A stretch of DNA of 38,766 nucleotides from Hypholoma sublateritium FD-334 SS-4 (Eukaryota; Basidiomycota; Agaricomycetes; Agaricales; Strophariaceae): NCBI GenBank assembly GCA_000827495.1, contig KN817608.1:29582-68347 (forward strand). The letters are read 5' to 3'. This document shows, piece after piece, positions 31,866 through 38,766 of the stretch (within the stretch, counting starts at the first letter, position 1; each line of letters starts with the position of its first letter). A model generated the notes under the pieces. It had not been told where the DNA came from and ran no database searches. It was given only the letters and a program-made list of their open reading frames with translations. The position numbers and the translations under genes were made by a program.

Positions 31866-32382
31866 TCACAGCGGCCGCCCTCACGCGCCTTGTCGCGGCC
31901 AGGCCCTCGTGCACCCATTCGCCGCCGCCTCTACCCACGGGCATCGTGCACCTCGACGTCCTCGGCATACACTGGCGTGTTCTCGCTGCGTTTGTCGGGC
32001 TCGCGTTCGTGTTCGCAGAGGGCGTCGTCACCGCCCCGCAGGCCGCCGCGCGCTCCCTTGCTCACGAGCAACATCGCCTGCTCCTCTCCAACGAGGACTC
32101 TCGGCGCCAGGCCACTCCCGTGCGCCGCGCGCTCATGCCCGTCTCCGCCGAGCCAGATGACGAGGTCGACTAGCCCCCTCTTCCATAACAATGATAATGT
32201 TGCCGCTCTACTGCTTTCGCCGTGTTGTATGTGCCGTATCTACCGACGAAATGGCGCCGTTCCCGCTGCTTTGTTTTACTGTTTATTTCCTTCGTTCCGA
32301 CCCTTTGGCTGGGCCTAATGCAAGTGTACAGTATGTATTTATCAACACGATATCCTGCGCACGCAGCCCTTGTACACTACTT
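31866..32382 (+). pseudogene. Partial duplicate of the SAP-gene 3' end including its UTR
   Basis: Matches about 27057-27548 in direct orientation. The readable part (31946-32173) encodes [36 protein letters not shown] and ends DDEVD and TAG, roughly four residues in five identical to the parent. Upstream similarity is broken by an indel and a frame change, so there is no start, SAP motif or first membrane span. The 3' UTR match (GTGCCGTATCTACC, GACGAAATGGCGCCGTTCCC, TTTGGCTGGGCC) is about as good as the coding match, which indicates neutral drift since duplication. Confidence 0.8.
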
Positions 32383-32703
32383 GAATTCTGTCTGACTGTT
32401 ACAGTTCGAACTGTCCCGCGTAGTGTGCATCATATGTGCACCTAATTATAGTCTCTTGTCGAGGTGAAGTCTGGAAATATTGTCGATGAAGCATACCATT
32501 GACTCAATGCTTCGTCGACAATGCATGCATAAGTGCTCAAAAAAAATCAAAGGAACCGTTGAAGGGCTTCTACAGAGTCTAGTACGAGGATCATATCTTT
32601 TTACTTCATTAGTTATAGTACCAGTCACCTTGGCATATCCATGTCCAATACAGCATCAAGTCCAATAAAAACCTCAGACTCGCCATGAGTCTGATATATT
32701 GCT
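32383..32703. other. Spacer with a strong hairpin
   Basis: No gene. ATTGTCGATGAAGCAT (about 32479) faces ATGCTTCGTCGACAAT (about 32507), 15 of 16 bases pairing around a 12-base loop. Immediately downstream AAGGAACCGTTG and other words show no further structure. The hairpin may be a small foldback remnant. Confidence 0.5.
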
Positions 32704-34209
32704 TCACTCTGCCAATGGCCAGGTGTCTCTCATTGGCCATGTGCCTTCGTGATGCCGCGAAATTTGAACATGGCATCCAATATCATTTACCAATTTGCGA
32801 GAAACCTGAAGCATTTGGGAGAAGCGTATGTCAACAGGCTTCAGCTCATCTACGCTGATTTTTTCACGGAGTTTAGCAATTTCGTCGTCGTCGCGGGCGT
32901 CGTAAGCTATATGGAGCCTCAGCGCTTTCCACGGCGCCAAATGTGGGACGTGCCGTTCTTCCGATGTATGATGTTGTGGATGGTCTTGACCATAGCGGCG
33001 AAGGTGGTTGAGCACGTGAAATGGTCCAACCGCGGGCAAAGACAGTCGTCGTCGAGAAAAAGTCGGGAAAAGAGATGGTCGCCCGGTGTAGTGCCAACTG
33101 TATGGCTTCGACCAAAACCAAGTTGATTGACACTCAGATAGGAAAGGAGGGGACAATGTAGTACCAATTTTAGGAGCATCTCAGGGGAGCAATTTCTGAG
33201 TGTGAGGTGCATTATATTCCGAGTATGCTCTAGCATCGTTAATAGATTTTCTGTATTCGGTGGCCGGGAGGTTGCATAGCCTATATCCGTGTTATAAACG
33301 AGGGTGTTCAGCGTTGGTGCGAATATTACCGCCAAAACCCCCGGAATTTCTTGCGGATCGCTTTTTTCTTCTTCAATTGTCAAATATTTGAGAGCAGGAA
33401 ATACCAGTTTGCCCATGCCGGGCGATCCCCTGTGGATTAAGGCAATCTTTAGACTGACGAGGCGAGAACATTGGCGTAACATATCGCAGAGAGTGATGCA
33501 ATCGCTGTCAAATGGGACTGAACCCCAAAGGCCCAGATGTGTGAGATTCTTCCATGTTACTGGACAGGATAGTAACCATTCGGCCACATGGTCTGTTTCC
33601 GTAGTTGCACAGAATCTGCGTAGGTTCGGGCTGGCGAGGAACCTGCACTGAGGCCAAAATTCGAGGCTGTCTGCGAGCAACTGATCACGAAGGACGTCTG
33701 TTCCAGTAGTGTGATGGAAGGACTGCAGGAGTGGGACGTCCTCCGGACTGAGCTCCGCAAGCCACGGGAGCAGAGCTTTGTCTGATATAGAAAAGAACAC
33801 GTCGCGCCAACGTGAGCAGCACGACAGAACAACGTCGATGATATCATTCTTGAGAAGAACATACGTCGGCTTTGAGTAAACGTCGTACTGAGTGGCTCTC
33901 CGGACGGATACTCGAAGAGGGAGATTCCCTGATCGCCGCAGTAGCCACTCCTTTACACCCTCTGATCGTTTGTCCATGACGGATTGTGCAATGTCGGATA
34001 TCTGGGGCGGCACGCCGCCGATAATGGGAATGTGGATAGCGGCCCAGAGCTCCGGGGTTGCTAGAGCTACGCGCCGCAAGCCACTGGAAATCTGGGTGAG
34101 GAGAGTTGGCGCCTCCTTTTTGGACATCGTCGGATTTGTCTCTGGGTTGAGGCATGCAGCGAATATCTCGCGAATGACGTCCAGGGGAAGCCGTAGGAAA
34201 GGTGAAAGG
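32704..34209 (-). pseudogene. F-box protein, main body (downstream of insertion)
   Basis: The frame from 34209 down to 32919 encodes the body of an F-box protein: the F-box starts LSPFLRLPLDVIREIFAACL, followed by a long Leu-rich region (NLTHLGLWGS, LVSLKIALI, NIMHLTLRNCSP) typical of fungal F-box/LRR-like proteins that hand substrates to SCF ubiquitin ligases. The N-terminus lies beyond a transposon at 35138-35327. At about 32930 the frame ends early in HIWRRGKR. Another frame continues there with PWKALRLHIAYDARDDDEIA and runs to a stop at 32704-32706, so a 1-nt frameshift (or a missed intron) is likely. Doubly broken; probably not functional, unless the internal ATG at 34244 is used. Confidence 0.7.
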
Positions 34210-35137
34210 TGTCGGAAAATCCCGAAAGGCCTTGCAACTGTCATAATGCCGAAAATGTTGGCTTGGCATTGCAAGGCATTGCAAGCGACACCTACTTTGT
34301 AAGTAGATGCCGAGGTTTGCAATCAACGGCATTAGCTTGCAATGATCCGTGCCGAGGTCACAATAATAAAACATAATTTCCAATCTCAACCACATAGTAT
34401 GACTTAACCTCGTATTAACGGTAACCTCATATGTATACCTCTTATTAGTATTTTGCTATTATTTGACTGTACTATTACAGTTATTTGACTATTTAAACTT
34501 ACAACCAGCCAGAATCGAACTAACAACCTCACCTCGCGCGAAGACCTGATCATAACGAAATGCAGAGTTAACCACTACACTATACAACTATATAATAAAA
34601 GTATAGTGACAACATATTATCGAGCCTTTTGGGATTCAGAACTCTCTCGGAATTCTTCTAAGTCCACCGGTATGGTGACAATTTCTCGCTCACTATGCAT
34701 AACCCACACTAAGAGTAGGTGTTCAGAGCCCAGAAATTACATAAATTAACTGAACCCTTTACTTGAAATTACCTAGCTCAGTGCATAGCCTGTCATGACG
34801 TGGAACAGTACCTCAAAGTGACCATGCCTCGCTCCCAGCCAGTGAGCGCAAACCGTGGCAAGTGCTTGCCAATGAGATTGACCGGCATGTCAATGCCGGC
34901 CGTTACCTTGTAAATGCGTCACAATTCCTTTTTATAGTTGTAACTCCGTAAATCAATCACAAACCCCTTCATCTTTCTCGCCATCAGCACAGATTGATCA
35001 CAAATCATNACGGTACATCCTAACATGGTCGCATGCCATTGCAATGATCTGCTTAGTGATTGTAAGCCGGCTTGTAATGGCCTGCCGTCGGACTTGCAAT
35101 GTGATTGCCTTGTAAGGTATTTTGGGATTTTCCGACA
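34210..35137. mobile_element. 928-bp TIR element inserted in the F-box gene
   Basis: Perfect 14-bp terminal inverted repeats: TGTCGGAAAATCCC at 34210-34223 and its inverse at 35124-35137. GG is duplicated outside (34208-34209 and 35138-35139). Removing the element with one GG copy joins the F-box gene in frame as QRPLSPFLRLPLDV on the minus strand. Near both ends TTGCAA/TTGCAATG-type words recur many times (about 34233-34345 and 35034-35120), as subterminal transposase-binding repeats do. It has no coding frame but contains a tRNA-like sequence at 34501-34591. One ambiguous base at 35010. Confidence 0.8.
34501..34591 (-). tRNA. tRNA-like sequence (decayed tRNA or tRNA-derived SINE)
   Basis: The minus strand has a perfect A box (TAGTGTAGTGG within TATAGTGTAGTGGTTAACTC) and a perfect B box (GTTCGATTC). 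The T-arm folds (GTTAG / CTGGC with G-U pairs), and the ends ATAGTTG and TGGTTGT pair over seven positions, many of them G-U. The anticodon arm does not form a clean 5-bp stem with a 7-base loop. At 91 nt the unit is longer than a standard tRNA. The many G-U pairs suggest C to T decay. I cannot assign an amino acid. It lies inside the 928-bp TIR element. Confidence 0.45.
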
Positions 35138-35327
35138 GGGGTCGTTGAAATCGTAATGCTGTCTGGAGAAGCGCCGTCCTCTCAATCCCCGCTGACTCGC
35201 GCTGCACCTCCAGCTCGGAGATGCGCTTGTTGAGGACGTCCAGTTTCTCATTGACCTGTCTCTGGAGTTCTTCGTGCTCTTCCTTGGTGGAAGTGCGATT
35301 TGTGACGATTAAATTATCGGCGTCCAT
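35138..35327 (-). pseudogene. F-box protein, N-terminal coiled coil (upstream of insertion)
   Basis: The start ATG 35325-35327 (MDADNLIVTN) leads into a heptad-like helix, EELQRQVNEKLDVLNKRISE then LEVQRESAGIERTALLQ. This is the usual N-terminal coiled coil of agaricomycete F-box proteins, directly before the F-box. At 35138 the frame runs into the TIR of the 928-bp element; the F-box continues at 34207. Together the two parts give about 490 residues before the later stop. Confidence 0.75.
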
Positions 35328-36538
35328 TTCGCTTTCACCTAGATGGTGCAAATTGGCCGCAAGGGTATCAGAGTGGCGGGTCAAGCCAGCTTTCAATTGA
35401 TAGAGTCGTGACCAAAATACTTAGTGGACTTTCCCACCCTGTGTCGCGTCGAAGTCGCGTCCCCGTGCCACATAAAAACGCGCCTGGCCAAGGGGTGTGC
35501 ACCGGCAATTGCCGGCATATGATGTGGGGGGGGAGGGTCGGCCCTGGAGGGCTTAACCAAACTTTTTTTTTCACCTTCAAAATGAACAATTGNATGTGAA
35601 TATATGCTTTATATGCCTTAAAGATANGCACTCAACATTGTTCTCAGTGAGCAAGCCANGCGCGAGAGGTTTTTAGCCATGCACCTGCTTTTTTTAGTCA
35701 TAAATCTTGGTAAACCCGGCATTACGGCTACCGGAAACAACCGACATGAGGGAATCATTTGCATTTTAAAAATATTGAACATTCTGGCACTTGGGCAAGT
35801 GCCTGCTCATTCCTACAAAGTGCCTAAAGCTTTGAAAAAGTTTTTATTCTTGTTAGAAGTGATTGAAGGTGATGCATGACCCATGATTATTAGTTACAGT
35901 GCATTAAATGCATTAAAATTGTTGCCAGAAACTTGCAATCAAGCTAAAATATATTTCTTCACTGATTGTCAATAGGAAATTCAACTCCCAATCATCCCTT
36001 TCCATCATATCTTCCTCTCAATATGCAAAAGCAGTGAATAGATCTCCTTTTCATGGGTAAACACCGCGAGGCAAAGGTCATTGCCCGACAAAATATATGA
36101 CCTAAGTACACTGATGTGATCAAACACGTGATTCTTACCTTCCTATTTAGGAAGGAGAGGGGGGGAGGGCCGGTCAGAAAACCCTTATCCATAAAAATCG
36201 ACATCATATATCTGAGATTTTTTGTGCCCACCCCTTGCGCCTGGCTGCCGTGATGCCACTCAATGTCAGTGCTGGTTGAATGCTATTTTAGTCTTCTTAC
36301 ACTTGTTGGCAACTTGTTGGGTTCTATATGTCTATTTCTCTTTGCGAGTACGTAGTATCAAGTGTTTACCTGTATTTACAATAATTGTGCGTGACCAAAC
36401 TCATATTATTTTCATCGCTGATTTTTCAAAGTTCTACTTGCATCCGCCATCCTCATGAGCACATAAACGCCTGCGCATATCGACACACCAAGCCTTTCCA
36501 TCGCTTCCTATATCTGGTCCGTCATAGAATCTGCAGTT
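35328..36538. other. Intergenic stretch of 1.2 kb with ambiguous bases
   Basis: It includes the F-box promoter region on its left. No frame is convincing: the longest is about 87 codons and lacks motifs. Ambiguous bases at 35592, 35627 and 35659 indicate poor base calls. A 16-bp palindrome, GCCGGCAATTGCCGGC, lies at about 35511-35526, and G-, T- and A-runs occur nearby. Confidence 0.4.
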
Positions 36539-37450
36539 TCAACTTTCCTCGGCATGGCTCGACTGCTCGCGTTCAATCCCAGCCTGCAGCTCCGGGTTCT
36601 CCCTGGCTATCCTCGCGGCCGTCTCTCCATCCCGCCAGGCCTTCGCATCCAGTCTTTCCTGCCTCTCCTCCTCTAGGCGAAGCCTCTCCTTCTCCTTCTC
36701 ATCCGCCTCTTTCTCGGCAGCGGCCTTTGCCGCCTCACACACATGGTTCTCCACCTCTTCCTTCTGCCAAATTGCCAGCGCTCTGACTATGAGTTCCCGC
36801 TGTGTCCCGGCCGTCGGGTTCTCCTCGACACTGAATACCACGTAGATTGTCGCATCCGTGCCCGCGTCAATGTGTATGTCCGGCTCGAGGACGCGATGGT
36901 CGACATAGCGGCCCCGCGTCTCACCGACGCCTCCCGGCTTAACCGCGAGTGTGGCTGAGAAGCATAGCGCTCCGCCGTCGAAATCCATATATGGCAATCT
37001 CCCCTGCGTATTAATCAACGTCTGCCAATGATCTTGATCGCGCAAAATCAAGTTTCGACGCACCTGACCCGATTCTCTATCAACGAAGTAGTAACTGGTA
37101 CGCCCGGGCCAGGGTTTAATGACTACTTCAGTTTGGACGACGGCGCTGTCCATATCATGCATCGTCGCATACGAGATTGTGTACTCGACCCGGCGTAGCG
37201 TGATATTTTCAGCAGGCCGGGGTAGCGGGAGGCAAAGCGCCCAACAGGAACCATGGTTGAATGCGGGCCCCTTGCGGGGCACAGAGACGAACTCTGTGTG
37301 TGTGTGGAGGAACTGTTCGTCAGCGGAGGTGAGTGATTTGGGGTCATATCTCCTGAATGGACTGCCATTGGGGTCCGGGATACGGAATGTCGTACACGTG
37401 GGATTAGCACCGACGGTGGAGTTGGTGCAGAGACAGTGCTGGAGACACAT
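36539..37450 (-). CDS. Hypothetical protein with C-terminal coiled coil
   Basis: An intact single-exon frame from ATG 37448-37450 to TGA 36539-36541, 303 residues. The N-terminus (MCLQHCLCTNSTVGANPTC) is Cys-rich but not a typical signal peptide. The middle has alternating polar and hydrophobic strands (VEYTISYATMHDMDSAVVQT, DRESGQVRRNLILRD, DGGALCFSATLAVKPGG). From about residue 225 the chain is highly charged and helical (EAAKAAAEKEADEKEKERLR, LEEERQERLDAKAWRDGE), a probable coiled coil. I do not recognise the family. The absence of stops over 300 codons and the ordinary codon mix support a real gene. The neighbours are far and uninformative. Confidence 0.65.
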   Translation of the reverse strand: MCLQHCLCTNSTVGANPTCTTFRIPDPNGSPFRRYDPKSLTSADEQFLHTHTEFVSVPRKGPAFNHGSCWALCLPLPRPAENITLRRVEYTISYATMHDMDSAVVQTEVVIKPWPGRTSYYFVDRESGQVRRNLILRDQDHWQTLINTQGRLPYMDFDGGALCFSATLAVKPGGVGETRGRYVDHRVLEPDIHIDAGTDATIYVVFSVEENPTAGTQRELIVRALAIWQKEEVENHVCEAAKAAAEKEADEKEKERLRLEEERQERLDAKAWRDGETAARIARENPELQAGIEREQSSHAEES

Positions 37451-38196
37451 AGTGGTTCTGGGATTTTGAGGCGCAAATTTGACTCAGTCGTATATGAGCA
37501 CTAGTAGGTTTGATGTGTTTGTTCGAGCTCGAAGGTCCTTTTAAAGCCATTGGAACATCAGATAAAATGACGCATTAGAGGGGGAAAAGTGCCGTGAACC
37601 AACCGTGAACGCCTAAAGAGTGCGGAAGATGAATATTAGATATCGCCTACTACCTAATCTTGATCCGACAATTACTTTTTATAGTTTATTAAAGTAAGAC
37701 GATATTGTTTCCGAAGTAACTATAGGTCTGGTCTGATATTATCTGATTCAAGATTCCCGAGGATACCTCTTACGGCGTACCTTAGTCGCAAATATTGGAA
37801 TGTGGTTGACGATTTCAACGCATCGTCTGCTGGAAGTATCAGGGTAAATAAATCCTGAATTGCTCTCAGATATAGCTATCATGAATTACAGTCCAAATCC
37901 TGGTAATCTCCGTCGACTGAGTTCTTTGACCTTGCTTTGACCAAGCATCAGTGCAAGTATTTTTAGGGAAAGTCCAACGAGATTAATACATACAGGAGAG
38001 TTTCCATGTAACTTTGGTTGTCCCTATAATATACATGTATAAGCATGAATGCAGCAAGAAAATGGGAGATTCACTGAGATATCTGTGGACTTGATGTTGC
38101 AATGATGTTGCCGAACCGTATCAAGGTGCCGGGCGCTTAATCTCAGCAGTCGTGAGAACTTCGGGGGTAGAAGCCCGGGCCGCGCGCGCTCAGGAC
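37451..38196. other. Intergenic stretch without a recognisable gene
   Basis: AT-rich, with no frame of note. The first ~150 bp should contain the promoter of the minus-strand gene at 36539-37450. No RNA gene or terminal repeat was seen. Confidence 0.45.
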
Positions 38197-38483
38197 TTAC
38201 ACCGAACGCCGTCGCATATGTAATGACACGTCATTTTTATCGAGACGGACGAACTCAAGACGAAGTTTGAATTGCGAGGCCAACCCAATGCTGCTTTCCG
38301 TCGCTTCTGAGAGCTTCTTCTCCAGCGGCTCTCGCAGGATCGGCCGCTGCGCAGTGCCTACTCTCTGGCGCGAATCACGGCGATTTTTCAACATTAGGAA
38401 TAGACAGGCAGCGAAGACACAACCACTCAGGTTGAAACAACCACTACTGCTGGTGGAGGAAAAAGAATTAGCCTCATCGTTGC
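38197..38483 (-). CDS. Possible 3' exon of a membrane protein (partial, uncertain)
   Basis: Reading from about 38483 the minus strand encodes NSFSSTSSSGCFNLSGCVFA, then ACLFLMLKNRRDSRQR and a charged tail ending in a stop at 38197. A Ser-rich stretch, one hydrophobic segment and a basic stop-transfer run is a common fungal single-span membrane protein layout. GATGAG just upstream could be an intron acceptor, but I cannot find the preceding exons. The opposite strand is also open here for 78 codons, so this call is weak. Confidence 0.3.
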
Positions 38484-38766
38484 GTTGTTGCGTTACCAGG
38501 TAGGCATGTCACATTGTAGCATATGATATGGTCCAGCGAACGGCTACAGTGTAGCCATATTATATGAGTTCAGCGGGCCCGCTAAACCGGTGAATCTGCA
38601 CATTCCAAATTAGGACAGGCTTGTGTACCCGCGGGCCTGTCGGAAATGTAAACCGGCTGACGGACAGGCTATAGGCAGTATATACAATTGCATGGCATTG
38701 GAAACAAACTCCCGGAAATAGGGCAGGCAATAAAAATTTAAGTTGGCATAAATCCGGTGCGCCGCA
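38484..38766. other. Right-end sequence without a recognisable gene
   Basis: It contains short inverted words around 38575-38665 (GCGGGCCCGC, CCGCGGGCCTG, CCTGTCGG facing CCGACAGG-like sequence) but no clear element ends or coding frame. Confidence 0.35.

Noticed and set aside
31501..32160. 219-codon plus-strand frame
   Set aside because: Crosses from unrelated sequence into the duplicated SAP-gene end in the wrong frame.
35679..35879. 66-codon frame beginning MHLLFLVINLGKPG
   Set aside because: Short, AT-rich, in a stretch with ambiguous base calls; no splice partners or motifs.

Overview
The window is nuclear DNA of a filamentous fungus, most likely an agaricomycete basidiomycete. Introns are short (44-80 bp) with GT..AG borders, there are fungal host genes (an HRI1 family protein, a DEF1-like CUE protein, an F-box protein), and the repeats are of kinds common in that class. 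About half of it is transposable-element wreckage; the rest is a compact gene block plus scattered genes.

Layout. 1-2.7 kb is AT-rich without a gene; it holds one MITE and a pair of ~55-bp inverted repeats 1.9 kb apart. From 2.7 to 19.0 kb lies a nest of elements. The outermost is an Ngaro/DIRS-type tyrosine-recombinase retrotransposon (gag 2.75-3.5, RT/RNase H split between 3.5-4.0 and 15.8-17.2, recombinase 17.2-18.2, split direct repeats 18.28-18.95). Its RT is interrupted by an 11,778-bp DNA transposon (4026-15803; 12-bp TIRs, perfect 8-bp target duplication GATCATAG). That transposon carries one very large gene (about 1,790 codons) with a zinc-binding N-terminus, a core with P-element/RNase H-like features and a C-terminal PHD finger. 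The gene is itself interrupted by a 5.5-kb element (8712-14215; 13-bp TIRs, 2-bp duplication) that is mostly GC-rich. Removing each insert restores an open reading frame exactly. All twelve in-frame stops I found in the two older coding regions are TGA, as expected from CGA to TGA decay at methylated CpG; the innermost GC-rich block looks CpG-rich and was probably the last arrival.

19.1-20.6 kb is another TIR element (7-bp duplication). 20.8-27.4 kb is an intact gene block: HRI1 homologue (-), DEF1-like CUE/poly-Q protein (-), small secreted/membrane Cys-rich protein (-), and a SAP plus multi-membrane-span protein (+) sharing a 163-bp divergent promoter with the previous gene. 27.8 kb has a Tc1/mariner-type MITE. 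29.8-30.7 kb is a five-exon zinc-finger gene. 31.9-32.4 kb is a decayed duplicate of the 3' end of the SAP gene including its UTR. 32.7-35.3 kb is an F-box gene split by a 928-bp TIR element that contains a tRNA-like sequence. 36.5-37.5 kb is an intact single-exon gene of unknown function. The right end is mostly empty.

Limits: everything was read by eye. Superfamily assignments rest on remembered family features and motif patterns, not on database searches; intron borders are inferred from consensus sites and restored protein motifs.
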